Source: Syngnathus acus (lineage: Eukaryota > Chordata > Actinopteri > Syngnathiformes > Syngnathidae). Taken from it: a stretch of DNA of 64,000 nucleotides. Numbering within the stretch: the stretch's first letter is position 1; each line of letters opens with the position of its first letter. The stretch covers positions 8,244,001 through 8,308,000 of the forward strand of contig NC_051099.1 of NCBI RefSeq assembly GCF_901709675.1, read 5' to 3'. The notes beneath the pieces are model-generated. The model saw nothing but the letters and a program-made list of their open reading frames with translations. It was not told where the DNA came from and searched no databases. This document shows positions 28,901 to 44,000 of this stretch, in pieces. The position numbers and the translations under genes were made by a program.

Positions 28901-31900
28901 CCGCTGAAAGGTTGGGCCTGGCCTGGCTTCAAGCTTTCTTTTCACAGACAGAACAAAGCACTTGACAGCTTTACATTTCAGACCACCACTAGGCAGTTTT
29001 AAGTGGGAGGTTTTCATTAAGCCCACTCTCTCCATATTTTTATTCACTAACTGCGTTTTTTTCGGGATATTTTTTGTATTCATTGACATTGATTTGTTTG
29101 TTTTTGACTATATTGAAAGGGAATGACGAACCTATCTAACCCAATTTCAATTTATTTCATTTCTACATGCAGATTTGTTATTGTTTGCGTGAATGTGAAT
29201 TAAGGGTAAGGGTCTTTAAGGGTGCCAAGCCAGTGATAAGCAATTGTGACCCGAATTATGCTTACCATTAGGAATTAGTTCATGGCATTGGTTCTTTTCC
29301 TTCTACATACCGTGGCAATTGAGAGCCATCTGTCCTCCAAACACCATGGATGGAAACCCAACACCATCTCATGAATTTCTGATTTTCATTATTTTGCTTT
29401 CTTTCCCTCTACTCCTCTGCTTTCGTTCGCTCTGTGTTGTGACTTAATCTCACCCACACTATTGTTGTCACCAGTTCGCCCTGTTGGTAAGTAACAGCTG
29501 ATCCCATTGTGCATGTGTTTTTGTTTTTCTTTTGGGGTTTCACCCATTGAGCACTGCTGTGAGATTCCATATACTCATTCATCAAAATGATATTTTACTG
29601 GCACATCTCTCAATCACTGACTTTCCCTGTTCTGAGCCACTCCATGGATGTAGTGTCACTTTAGGATTGTATTTTGACTTTGAGGCGTTATGGGCACCCT
29701 TATATATGTGATGTTCAGTTTACCGGTAGTTTGAGAAATACCCCTTGTGCATGACCGCAAATAAGCTACTGTATTGCATGCTACTGTAATATTCAGAGGC
29801 GCCCCAGTTTGTGGTGCGACCCCGTGACCAGATTGTGGCTCAAGGACGAACGGCGACCTTTCCCTGTGAGACCAGAGGCAAACCTCAACCGACTGTGTTC
29901 TGGCAACGAGATGGCAGCCAGGTGAGATTTTGGCGAGATGTTTTCTATAGTGTGCAGACAGCTCATGGTGAGAGATATATTTGGTGTCATGCTAGGAAAG
30001 ACATCAATATTGCAACAGCTGTATTAAAAAAATAGAAAAAATGAAACGGTAAACTGATCAGACCAGGGTGACATTGTGGGTGGGTTTTTGTGGCTCCCAC
30101 AGATAATAAAGCGGTCATTCATCATCAGTTGATGCTGTTCTGACCAGCCGGCTCACATTAGAGTCATTAATGAAAGCAGGCTAATGTCCTTTCCTGCCAG
30201 CATGTCTGCTTGGGGTGCAGAAACAGACAAAGCTGATGCCTCAACTCTTATAAGTGCAGTAGAAACACTGCGGGGGGACATTGAGGTCTGTCAGAAGCTT
30301 CTTTGCAACTTGATGGTGCATCATTTTGGGGGAATATAAAGTCTTGAGAATCCTTTTTCAACAAGACATCTCATAAAAGCAAAAGACATTGTCAATGTGG
30401 ATGCCAACATGGATTTGTGTCATACTAGTCCTGGTCGTATTGGGAATATTTGTTTTTTCATTTGACAATATGCCCGTGCAGATTTCACAGATCCATAGAA
30501 AGAAACGATGTACCGTCATTTGGGTGTTTTACTTTCCAATTTCACCCCCCGTAGGATCTTCTGTTTCCCAGCCAGCCAACACAGGGTGACAGTCGTGTAT
30601 CTGTGTCTATGAATGGAGAGTTGACCATTTCATCAGTGCAGCGTTCAGATGCGGGCTATTATATCTGCCAAGCCCTCACGGTAGCAGGCAGCATCTTGGC
30701 CAAAGCCCAGTTGGAGGTGGCAGACGGTGAGTAAGGAGACCAAAGCGTGCACACCCACTTCATCCGACACATCAAAGTTCATCAACACAAGAAACAGAAC
30801 AAAATGTTGGCATTTTGCATTCCCCCAAACAATGCAATGTCTGTTTTAAACAATTGATTTTTTGTATGATTTCTTTCGGCGCTTAGTATGTCTTGTTTTA
30901 CCAAAATCTACTGACAACACAACACAGACAACAGCATAGAACAAAGTTATGTTAGTTTGGCTGTATAAGCAATGTCATGTAGTAAAATGCATTATAGTTA
31001 ATGACTTTTAATAATTTAGGATTCTTTTTTTTCATATTGCGGCAAATTGAGCCTTAAAATCGCATAAAACGCATAAACGGATCAACTTGAAGCCTTGTTT
31101 AGATAATTGATGACAGTATTTAAGGCCGCCCATATTTTCATTTGCAAGCCTCCATTTTCATGCCGCAAATGCCAAGCAGTCACCAACAATTATTATTTTT
31201 ACAACCTCTCGCTGTGATAAATGTAAGTGGTCCAAGAGCACATAAAATGAAACTCTCCTTGATGGAACAGACACATTTTCGACAAATCTTTAATGTCAGC
31301 AGTAATTGCTAAGCTGTTTCCTTATCAGTGCGGTTGATGCCCTTATCCACTTTTGTGTCTTTTAATGCATATAAAGAAAGAGGCTGAATGAAACATGCAG
31401 GATGGATCGTTGCTAATGTACTTCTGTCAGGTTGGGGTGAGAGTTTTAACAAATCTGACGAATCAATTTCACCCAACATAGAAAGAAAGAAACACATCTC
31501 CAGCGTAGTCGGCGTGCTTGTAATTATACGACTACTTGCATTAGCTTTGCGTACGTTCACAGACTTAAAGGTTGAGAAGTTCTGTGCCACAAATGCTCTG
31601 GATATCTCTTGACTTGCTGTGCTGAAAACATACTCATTTTATGCAATAGTTTAAAATTATTGCAGGTTAGGAGCCATTCCTATCAACCACCATTCGGTTG
31701 TAACATTAACGTACACAATCTAAAATTAAAACAGCCAACGACAAGTACTGCAATTGTCACTCTGTATTTGCAAAGTGTTTCAATTTATTCATAATTAATT
31801 CCCCACACTGTTCATTCCAAATGCGGAATTAAGCAGTACCACATGTATTGATTAGAATGTCCGCTTGAACAGAGGAGTTAATCAATTGTTGGCGTATGTG

Positions 31901-34900
31901 ATGGGTCAGTGAAGCATTTAATCTGAAATCGTTAATTATGATATGCTTTCATACTTACTGTGTAAAACGGTGTCAAACGATAATGATGGAGCCTTACCGA
32001 GGTGTGCATGAATATCTGTGTTGCTTTTAATTTGGTTCTCACGAGTATTCTGAGCTTGATTTAAAAAAAAAAGCAAAGGGACCTGTTGTAAACACTTGTG
32101 AATATGGAGACAAACCTGATAAGAGTTGAAAGCAATAGTGAGAAAATTGGAAGCCGGGGAGTTGTTACAAGGCCTGGAGAGAGCCAACACTCCAGAAATT
32201 ACTGTTGCAGAGTGCACACGCTGTTTTCTGGATGATATAACATACTTTAAAAAGCTTTTAAAGCGATGCATTGTTGTCCTCCTTGGCATGCTAATTTAAG
32301 AGTTTAATTTGTTGTGGTGGAACGGAGAAAGAAAAGCCATGGTTGGTTGAGGGGAAGTCATTGTAGGCTTCAACCGACTGGATGTGTTGAAAGGCGTTAT
32401 AAAGAAGGTACGGTAATTAGCGCCACAGGTTAAGCATCATTAATCCTCACCTAGTAATTAAAACTGAAAGGTGTGATGCAGTGCCATGAGCTCACTGCTC
32501 GACTCTGGAAAAGGCTCAAAACAGTCGCTTCCTTTTCCAGCAAATCCATCAGATTGAGTTTTAACATATTGGGACTCCAATTATTTCAATCACTAATTAG
32601 CACCTTTTTATGAGCTCTTGTTTTTTTCTTGCAATATTTTGCCATTGGAGAGAGTAGCAAGTCGACAATTGATGTTGAGACGGTGCCATCAAAATTAAAG
32701 TTTCAATGACGATAACGCCTCGTCCGTCATGATTATCCTCAGCCCTGAAGGACCGCCCACCGCCAATCATCCGTCAAGGCCCCTACAACCAAACACAGGC
32801 ATTAGGGAGTGTGACGATACTCAGGTGTCAGGCTTCAGGGGAGCCACAACCCACGATTACCTGGCGAAAGAACGGCATCAGTCTTCTTGGCAAAGACACG
32901 CGGTTTTCGCTGCTGGAACACGGCAGCCTTCAAATACAGAGTGCCAAGGTGAGTTCATTCACCCTCATTATTTTTACAGTATTTACATTTCTACACTAAC
33001 TGAGTAAACTCTGAGTCACACCTTTAAACGTTAAAATAGCTCAGTTGTCCGTGTCAGAGGAAATCATTAAAAATATCATTGTTGTTGTATTTGTGGGCTA
33101 AAAACATTCCACATCGTGCTGAGAGCTCTATCTAATAACTTGACTCTGATGAAGTGATATTTACATTTGAACTGAATTTACACTACGCAGCATCTCTGAA
33201 TTGTTTCTGAATTATTCTTGAATTCCCTCTTAATTGCCTCCAAAGTGATGCAATTGAATCAAACCATAGATTCATTGTCCAGTTTGTATCGCTCATGTGA
33301 CATCATAAAGCCACTTAAAGTTGACAATATCGAAATGATATTTTATTTTCTAATTAAAACGTTATTTAACAGAGCATTAGCATTATCTTTTTTTCGCAAT
33401 TTCAACTGTGATCTGTATCAGTGTCTGTGAAAATCTAATCGCATTGTCTCTATAGGGGATGAAAGATTTATTGACACAAACAAAGAGTTCCTAATGAATC
33501 TCTTTATCACAAACAAAGTAGCTCGCAGCTTAATCAAGTCGATCTATTGCGCATACAAGCATAAGTTGTTAAAGACTGCCGTTTGGTGGGAACCGTGACG
33601 TACCAACCTGATTCAAGGACTCAAGGACAAGAACTGTTAAAGGCATTCTTACGGGGCTGATATAATGGAGGGACTTAAATATGCAGGGTCCTGTCTCTGT
33701 GTCAAAGTGCTCCGCTTATGTCGCTCACCTCCTCGAGAGAGTGAGAGAACCCAACTGCCTGCGGTCCCAAAGGCTTTGCCAATATGAGCAAGATGATCAT
33801 ATCACTGCTTCAGTATTTCCCGTGTCAGCACTCCTGATGATAATGTTGATGGTTCTGGGAATGGAGGACGACTATTATTGGAGAAAATCAATTAAGGAAA
33901 TTAATGTCAGCTTTTACTGTGCTCTTCTTTTTTTTTCATTGGGTGGCTTTAAGGTTTTCTCTCATCCACTCTCAAGCTTGTCTCGAGCCAAATGCAGGCC
34001 AGTGAAGGTTAATGCATTTTTACTGTACTACTAGCCGCAAACCTCCTTCCGACTGATGCAAGAGCTTGTAGCAACCAACTGGGATCACAGTTGCAAAGAC
34101 GATTCGATTCACGCTCGCACACCTACGGAACATGTCTGCAAGCTATGCTTTTTGCAGTTTGGATGCGCAAAGAACGCTGAGACATCTGCGATTAGAAAAA
34201 TAGAGTACCAAAAGCTTAAAAAATATTTGCACGCCAATCCCAGCATCTTATACTATGTAAATTAAAATTTACATTCAAGCAAGAAAATGTAAACACTGTT
34301 TGATAATCATCACTTTGTTTTTCTTCTTAGCTCTCTGATTCTGGTTTGTACACGTGTGTGGCAACCAGCTCCAGTGGAGAAACATCATGGAGTGCTTACT
34401 TGGATATCACAGGTATGCAACAGAAAACGTTCAAACTGTTGCTATGTAACTTTGCTTCATTTGCATTTTGGGGCTTGTATTATTATTATTTTTTCTTCTT
34501 CTTTGTCAGATTCCACTGACCCCATTGACTTCCTGTCCACCAACCTGACAGCCCTACCGGGGCCGCCCTCCAAGCCAGAGGTCACTGATGTCACCAAAAG
34601 CAGCATCTCGTTGTCATGGGAACCGGGGCCAGAGGCTGGCTCCCCGGTGTCCTCCTATGTCATTGAGGCCTTTGGGTACGTCTGTGACCCATGGCCGTCA
34701 GCCATGTTTAGTGACCCCAAAAAAAAGCAGATGGGAGGGGGGGTTGTTTAAAGCAGACCTAATAGATAGTCCAAGTAGCGAAGATTTAACTGTTAAACAA
34801 TAGTCCCATTTATTTGTTTTACCTACCTTTTGGTGTGCACTTCAATTTTCTGTCTGGTAGATACAAAAAAAGTATTCTCTCCAGTTCATGTGAATTAATC

Positions 34901-37900
34901 TTGCTTTCCCAACAGCCAGTCAGTAAGTAACAGCTGGCAGACAGTGGCAGACCATGTGAAGACCACCGAGTTCACCGTCAGTGACCTACGACCGAATACT
35001 GTTTACCTGTTCATTATCAGGGCAGTCAGTGTTCAGGGGCTGGGAGATCCGAGCCCCATGTCTGAGCCTGTGCGGACACAAGGTACCAAAAAAAAAAAAA
35101 ATCTCAAGGATAGTCCTTAGAAATAAGACACACATGCTCTTCTTGCTATTGCAGACATTAGTCCAACTGCGCAGGGAGTGGATCATCGTCACGTACAGAA
35201 AGAGTTAGGGGACGTGGTGGTCAGCATGCATAACCCCGTAGTTCTCAGCTCCACTTCAGTGCAAGTCACATGGACTGTAAGGACACAGCGTTAAAATACT
35301 GTTCCCATCTACATGACGAGAAGCTAACTTATCTCTTCTTTCAGGTGGACAACCCATCCCGATTTATTCAAGGCTACCGTGTTCTGTACCGGCAGACATC
35401 GGGGCTGCCTTCCCCAGGACCATGGCAGATCCAGGACTTAAAAGTCTCCTCGCAGAGGGACATGACTCTTTTGGGCCTGAAGAAAGGAATTGTCTATGAG
35501 ATTAAAGTGCGACCGTACTTTAATGAGTTTCAAGGCGCGGACAGTGAGTCCATGACTGCGCGGACTATGGAAGAAGGTAAATAATTGTGCACATCGCTCA
35601 CATCTAGCGCTTATTATGTTCAGGATTGATAATGATTTGATGTTGAAAAATGATAGCTGACAATCCTTGGGCAAAAATCCAATCCTAACTTTTTCCTCAT
35701 GTAAAAAGATCAGTATACATGATAACTAAGCTGGCGCTAAACTGGCTATTAGGAAAAATACCCTGGAAGGTTTTTTTTCAGTCGCATTTGATTTGATAAA
35801 ATAGTATGTCCGACCGTTAATGCTGGATCAAATCAAAAGTGATGTTATTTCCAGTGAACAAATCTGAGAGCAGATCTACAGACTGGCTTTCTGGTGGGTG
35901 TGACGATAGGGAGTGTATCTCCAAATGTATTTGCAACCTGGCCAGGTGCTGCATCAGCCGAAGCGGGCAGGGGTCCAGCTCGCACTGAGAGCTTGTCAAG
36001 ATAAGGCCATTAATGTGAACGAAATCTCCAACTTGCAGAATTTATGTTTCATGGCAACACATAAGAGGGTCTATCTGGGATTTTGAACACGCACGTCTGC
36101 AAAAAAAAAAAGAAAAGAACCTTACCTCACTGGAGCCCAATTAAAATGGCCACACGGGATTACTGAAGGATTTTTCCAACTGAGGTAGCAATTTTACTTC
36201 CTCTGGATCCTGGAAAAGGTATTAAGGAACAGAAAAAAATGTCCATTAATCTAGAGCCAGAAATGGATTGCACAGCAGAATCTTTTCAGAAAAACACTTA
36301 TTATCTGCCTGTGGCAGATATTCACAGCATTTGTTGAACCTTGTGGGGGGGCTTTGAGGGCTAACAGAGAAAGCACATGGTCAGGTGTTCAACTGTTAAA
36401 TCACAGTTTAAATTTAAATATGTCACGTGGCTAATGTTGGCAGCAAAGAAGGAAGACAATGTGATACTTTTCCCCATTACCATCACAAATGTGAGGGTGG
36501 GGGCGTAATTCACATCTCAAGTAGCTTGCGCGATGGGCTCATTAGCAGAGCAAGTTATGTTTACCAGATTGCATCCTGCAAAGAAGCAAATTAAGCAGCT
36601 TTCGCACATTTTGTTCTTGTGGCTACGATTTGGTGGTACGCATCATTTAGATCAGTTGTGTATTTATTTGCAGGCACTCCATATTATTAAGGAGCATATT
36701 TGTTTGGATTTAGTGATATCGTCCTGATTCAATGTTTGAATATTAGTATTTATTATGATTAACTATTCATTCATTGGCAGACAGACTCAGATATTCTATG
36801 TGTGGAGAATTCAAAACAAATCTACAATTTCAACCATTTAGAGATAATGAGCATTGGTGACATTCTCCCTCCCCCTTTTGTCAACTGCAAACGTCAAGTC
36901 ACAGTGAGCATTTTGCCGTGCAGCCAGGTGGCGGACAATACAATCACAGCACGGCCCACCTCCTTTGCACATCTCTGCAATGTTGTACATATCAGAGCGT
37001 TGCCTAAAGATAGCATTATTATTTTCTATCTTTTTAATTGGGTTTTTGCTCATCAAAAGAGTCGAATGGAAAGTATGGGCCCCAAGCAGTTTAATGGTCC
37101 ATTCTGAGAAGATAATGTGTTAAATTGCATAGATTATAGTGTTGGAACCCAGCTGGCCACAATCTCATTATATCTCATGTGGGTCAACAGTCCAGGTAGC
37201 AACATGTCGAAATTAATTTGAATTTTCCTTGCAAAGCATTACATGTCTCAAAAGATAAAGCACAATGACCATTTCTATTTATTTAATTTTCTTTTTGACC
37301 CGTCAGCACCCGGTGCACCCCCTCAGCAAGTGACAGTGTTGACTGTAGGAAGCAATAATAGCACCTCCATCAGCGTGTCATGGGACCCTCCACCCTCTGA
37401 GCAGCAGAATGGAATCATCCAGGAATACAAGGTAGAGTCGGTGTGATTGCACAAAAACGTCCCGATACATTTGAATATATATTGTAACCTTCAAATGGAA
37501 TCTCTCAACCTCTTTGTCTTTGTCAGATCTGGTGTTTGACAAATGAAACCCAGTTTCATGTCAATAAGTCTGTGGATGCAACCATCCGTTCAGTGGTTGT
37601 CGGGGGTCTGCAGGCTGGAGTGCAGTACCGCGTGGAGGTTGCTGCAAGCACCAGCGCAGGGGTGGGGGTCAAGAGTGCGCCCCAGCTCATCACCTTGGGT
37701 AATCCACTCGTACACACACGCGTACACACAAACTCAAGTTGGGATAAAATGACCAAATAATGGGGAGACCAAGGTGTCCATCATGGTTTGGGGTCTGAGA
37801 AAATGATTTATCAATTTAGCACCCTGCAGAAAGAAGATTGCTCTTTACACTGTGGACATCTGCTGAAAAATCAATAGTGGTTCATTACATGTAGTGTTTG

Positions 37901-37975
37901 GTAACACTGCCAAGTACTGTTAGCCGTATCAATAATCCACTTCAATATATGGGCTGCAGTCACTAACAAAGTAGA

Positions 37976-38016
<41 letters not shown>

Positions 38017-41000
38017 GAGCTTATCAGCCTATCACTCCTTATAAGATAGCAAAAGGATGCTCAGACTCTATAAGCCCAGAGTCAATATTGGAGCCCAGGA
38101 CAGATGCTCCTCATCTATGACTCTTGACTGATAAATAATAACAGCCTTAACAGACAGGGGAAGGGAAACACAAGCCTGTGGGCTGCGGTTTAATGACGTG
38201 TGTGCGCGCGCGTGTGTGTGTGCACGTGCGCGCGCGCGCGTGTGTGTGTGTGTGTGTGTGCGTGCGTGCGTGTGTGTGTCAGTGTCAGGATTGGGGGTTC
38301 CTGCTGGAGACTGTGAATCTAATTTCACAGCACAGTAGCTGCAACATAAAATCAAACTCTGTCAGAGCTGCTCTGTCAATCTCGTGTCTTTTAGGCTCAA
38401 CTTGATAAGTGCTCTGCTGAATTGATTAACTCTGCCTGTATATTGAATGCACTGATGCTGTTTATTTGTATTTAGTTATTTTATTTATTGTTTTCCAAGC
38501 CTCCAAGTTAGTTTTTTTTTTTTTGTTACATGTAATATTTTTGTCCAGTGACTCTACTGACATGCTCCACTTCCCATGGAAACGTTTTATTTGTATGTCT
38601 TCATTTTTACGTATTTTTCCATTGGGGGTCCCCAGGTGCAGAACAGAGGGATGTAATGACGGGATCGGAGGGCAACAATAGCATCTCAGATGTGGTGAAA
38701 CAACCGGCCTTCATCGCGGGGTTGGGCGGAGCCTGCTGGATTGTTCTCATGGGCTTCAGTGCCTGGCTTTACTGGAGGAGAAAAAAGAGGAAAGGACTCA
38801 GCAACTATGCAGGTAAAAAAAAAAAATCAATTTACATGGATCCGCATCGATACGGAATCTCAAAGCTCATTTGGTCTCTCGCCCCAATGAGACTTGATGT
38901 CATCACAGATTTGACTCCATTTGAGCTGGCTAAAAGGCAGAACGATATGAATATATTCAACACTGGTGGAAATAGGCTGTATTTACTTTTACCCACTGTG
39001 CATTGGTGTGCATCAAATGTGCCACGCTCTATCAGTGGCGTGCTTCAGCACTGTCATACATTCATGCGAGATAAGTCATTTAACATCACCCCCCATTATC
39101 AGACCTTTGACAGCGTTGTTTGCACATTAACATGAAGCGCATCTAGGTTTAAAGATGAAATGTATATTTTTAGCCATTTGGTGAGCATGGCCATTATCAT
39201 AATTTGTATTCCAGCAGTGACTTGGTTTCCAGGTTTAAGAGGGATTTACATAATTGAGTGATGCATCTGATCCCTTTTCTCAATCTCAATTAAATATATT
39301 ATTGTACAACAATAAATAAATCAATGAATAAATAAAACGAAAAAATCTGACTTAAATGGTTTGCTTCATCGAAATGAAATGTCATACTCTGCACGGCGTA
39401 AACATGATTAATCCTGACAATACACAGACAGGCTGAAATTCCTCAATAGCTGTTCTGATTTGTGTATGAGTGGAATCTGTTTTGCCCTTTTTGATATGCA
39501 TTACTCTTTTTTTATCATTGCAGTTCAATCTTTCACTTTTACCCGAGCAGGTATGCATTTACACTGTTATTTATATATTGCAATTTAGCTTTATACCAAA
39601 ATGGCAGCAATATGTATGTATTCTTGTATGTGAATATCAAATTGACTTGTGTGTTTTTTTTCCCCTCTTTACTTTTAAGTCACATTCCAAAGAGACAGAG
39701 GTCTGATCAGAAATGGAAGGTGAGTTGTTTTTACTTTCTAGAATGACCTTCACTCTGTCTACCTTCTCAATAAGTACTTATTTTAATGCCTCAACACAAG
39801 TCATTTCCTGAATCCAGAATTAGAATTTGCCAATCTTTCCTTCTCAGACTTCTCAGTGTAATTTTCACTGATGTACTGTACACTCTATCATCAATCACCC
39901 CTTTCCTTATGAATGCTGCTAATTAATGAAGGCAGGCTGCCGTATTTCTTCATTGCTAATATAAGGGCGAGCGAAGAGGTCATGAGACGACGGGAGAGGT
40001 GATGAATGTGCTATTTAAAAAAATGTCAACCTATTTGACTTTGTGCTCCTTCATAAAAGTTTGAAAGAACAGAGTTCGAAACTCTCTGATTTATGGTTGA
40101 GGTAGCCATGAGCCAGAAATTTCCCTAACAATACATTCGTACAAAAAAAAAAAAGCTCTGGCAACTTTAGTTGGCTGCAAGAAAACATGCTCATGACAAT
40201 AAAAGGGTCTTAATCTGAATCTCAATCTTAATTAGAAATATGTGCTTGCTAAAAAAAATCTTAAATTAGGCCTCATTATGAGTGTTTCAATTTACCCAAA
40301 AGTAGGCCAATCATTTGAGCGGAAAAGGAAATAGATAAGAAAGCACAATTAATGCGACGCCAGCTAAACAATCAGATAATTCCATAGCCATGATGGACTA
40401 AAATAAACATCCTGACAGATTAACAAACACACAAACACACGCACACGTTGTTACGGTAACATTGGCACGTGCTTCATGATGTATGCAAATGTGTATTTTA
40501 CAATGGAAATTATTGATACAATTGTTAAACACCTTTGAGCTATCACCAAGTCAGCTGTAAACAATTCCCTTGGTTCTCGGCAAATCAGGCCCAGTGGAAA
40601 ATTCCCTGCGTGTACGAGCGCATTAAGTCAACATGCGACCAGGACACGTGAACCATGCATATGTTTTGTCATTTTTACAGCATGCAAGTTTTTTTTCCTC
40701 CCTGATTTGCTGCTCACGACTTTTATTTTCTCAAGTCAATGCTTGTATACATTACCACTGTATTTCACAGCAACAAAGTCAGCGCCACATTTCCGAAACC
40801 CCCCGATGGTCCTTTTCTGTCTCTGTTGCCATGGAGACAATGCAGCCATGTAGTTGCTCTGCCAGAGGCGGTCCATGATTCTCAATTTAAAATGTAAATT
40901 TTTGTTGTGCTAAGGCTATAAAGCGGATTAAGTGTGTATTCAGGCCTGCCTGGTTTCTCCTGGGAGAGTTTTGGCTTGTGGAGTTGAAGGGGAGGCAAAA

Positions 41001-44000
41001 GTCTGATATATAGACCTGCCATGTTATGCCCCGCATGTTTTCTGCACTCTTGTTTGTGCTTCAGGCTTTTTTGATGGGCTAAAATATATTCACTTTGGGT
41101 TCATTTTATTTTTACCACAGTAGGAAAAACATTATTAAAGTGCATGCTGATATTTATTTTATTATATAAGCCTCTAATCTTCTAAGGTCTTCCTTTCTCT
41201 GTGAATATCCGTCCCTCAGTCGTCCAGGGCTGTTGAAAGCGGGTGACCCTGGTCTACCCTGGCTGGCGGACTCGTGGCCCTCCACAAGCCTTCCAGCAAA
41301 CGGAGGATTGGGAAGTCCGAAAGGCAGCAGTAACTTTGGCCGAGGAGGTAAACATGGCTGGCTGATGGGAGTTCTAGCGCGCGTTGCCCGGTCCGACAGT
41401 TTTGATGTTCGTCATTTGTTATTCACAGTGACAAGGCCTGACATTAAAACAAACACGCAGAGAAATTAAAAGTGCCTTTGAGGGCTACACTTTGCTAATG
41501 TGATTTGACAAGCCTGATATTTGGGATTCAATTTGTGTTATTACATTGACTTTTTGCCCCCGATTTCTCTCCTGCTCTGCTTTTGTGAGACGAGTTTGAG
41601 ACTTTAATAAGGCTTTACATGCATCCTGCGTTTGCATGTTCGTCAAGCTCAGGAGAGGTCTGGTCAGCTGCAGGGCTGAGCATCATCATGTGAGCACTCC
41701 ACCGGGCTTCCTCAGCATGATGCATGTTAATTATGGTTGCAGACCATCACTTCCATTCAGATCAAGTCTATTTGCGAGCTGTTTTTGTTTAACAAATGGG
41801 GAGAGCAAGAGCAGCGGGGAGCGTTAATGACCTTAAAGATTTTTAAAATCATGTCATCTAATCTGTGGATGATCCCTGTAACGCCTGGCTTCTTTGTCGT
41901 AGATGTCTTACCATCCGCAGCGGTGGAGAAGACAGGCACCATGCTGTCGGATGGGGCCATCTACAGCAGTATTGACTTCATGGGGAAAGCTGCTTACAGC
42001 AGCCCGGTGCAAGACAGCCAGCCCACCCCCTATGCCACCACCCAGATACTGCAGTCCAACAGCTTCCACGAGTTGGCTGTAGACAGACCAGATCCACGCT
42101 GGAAGGCTTCTCTGCAGGCCCAGCAGGAAATAGCCAACCTGGGCTACTCGCTAACTGATAGACGCCCGGCCACCGGTACAATTTTGTGCTTTTGTTTTGC
42201 ATGAGTGCTTGACAGAATTGCCCAGGAAGAAAATAGTGTGTGACGGTTATTTTTTTAGAAGTACAATTCCTGCAAGGGAGTTGGCAAACGGAGCCACAGA
42301 AAGTGCAAAATGGAAAAGAGTGTATTTATTTACATATTCACTGCAAATGAACCCTTAGGATAATGCTCTTAATTAGTCTGCCATCTTCATCAGAGTTCTA
42401 CCCTGGGAGCTTATCTAGCCCAGAAATGTCAGACAATCATGACGCATTTCTTTGGGTTAACTTGATTGGCAATGCGTTATGAGTTATGTATAGGCTACTG
42501 TGTTCTCATAGTTAGTAGTATCATGGAGGCATTTCTGTGCGCGCCTTTGACGATTCACAATAAGCTTTGTGCTCAGCTAAATGTCACGACGACCAGAGAT
42601 AAAGCAGAAGAAGCTTTACGGAAGAGGGTCGCCTCAGGTTTTGATGCCTATTTAAGAAATATCATAACATTTTGAAATCATCGTATGCCTTCAGCACACC
42701 AAAAGGTGGTTGATGAATACAAAAGGTTGGATGGAAAAATATAGACTAAAAGCCAATTCTTGGTGCATAGAAACGGGTTAACTGTCATCTGCTAGCATGG
42801 CACCAAACAAAAACACTTAAATCTTCTTACCCACCCTCAGGTGCAAAGGTAGGGAAGAAAAAGAAGGTGAAAGGTGGAACAAAGACCCCTAAATCCAACG
42901 GGACATGTTGGGCGAACATGCCTCTGCCTCCACCACCCATGCACCCTCTGCCTGGAACTGAGGTTGACCTTGACCATTACCCTCAGGAAAGCCACAGAGG
43001 AGGGTAAGATGTGTTCACATCTCATCAGTTGACTCACATGCAAACATGAAACAACAAGCACACTTCTAAGCTCACATAGAAACAGAGGTCAGATCTCCAC
43101 CACCACCACCTGTGTCCCCGTCATTCCAACATTGATATTTTATGTTTGTTTGTTCCAGCGTTCATGTTGTGTGGTATTCTAACTCTCTACCTACCAGATA
43201 CGACAACAACAGTTGGGCCCCGCCTCTCTCGCTCCCTTCTTACCGTCACCAAAGTTTGGAGAATGATGTTGAGGAAGAAAGGGGACCTACTCCACCTCTA
43301 AGAGGAAGAGCCTCCTCACCGGCGACGGCAGCATCTTACAACCAGCCTTCATCGTCGTCTCTCAGCTCAGCCCACCATGAGGAAATGCAGTCGATTTTGC
43401 AAGCCCATTTGGATGAGCTAACCAGAGCTTACCAGTATGAAGTTGCCAAGCAAGCCTGGTAAACAGCATGACCGGATTTAATTTCAATTTGATAGAAGGG
43501 AAAAAGTGCATACGTCTTGGACAGATGAGCATAAAACCTATCAGACGGTGGCTGTACACCTCCAGCCAATGTCGGAATCTTCCATCCATAATGCTTCTAA
43601 TGGAACCTTGTAAAACAACATAATGGACATGCATGCAACGGAATACGTGGGTTTAGAAAAGCTCTCTGGTCTAACGTCAGTAAATAGAGTTGATAATTAG
43701 GCATGCATTGCCTTGATGGCGGGCGGAGAACTGTCATGCAGAACAGCTGTAGAAGAGATAAAAGCCGTGTTGGTGACAGCCTTTGACCACCCAGATACCC
43801 TTTATCCACTCCATTTAGAACCCCACTGTTTGCATACCACCCACCAGCACTAAGCATGTAATCAGTTAAGTGTCTGCAGACTTTTTGGATGTGCATCCTG
43901 GTCTTTTTGTTGCTTTATATGTAGTAATTCTTGTGTTGGGTTTCTTATAAGTCCTTTTTATCTATTAGGAACATGAAGAGCAATTCAAATATGTCCAACA

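Larger units (their letters stand above)
37699..38635. other. robo2: robo2 intron before the transmembrane exon
   Basis: Contains a T33 homopolymer (37980-38012) and a mixed (TG)n/(CG)n microsatellite (38198-38279). No other structure was recognised. Confidence 0.8.

Noticed and set aside
31936-32289. 117-codon minus-strand ORF in a robo2 intron
   Set aside because: No recognisable domain or splice signals.
38813-39135. Extension of the robo2 TM exon as one long ORF
   Set aside because: A good GTAAAA donor at 38813 and the conserved VTFQR exon at 39680 show this is intron read-through.
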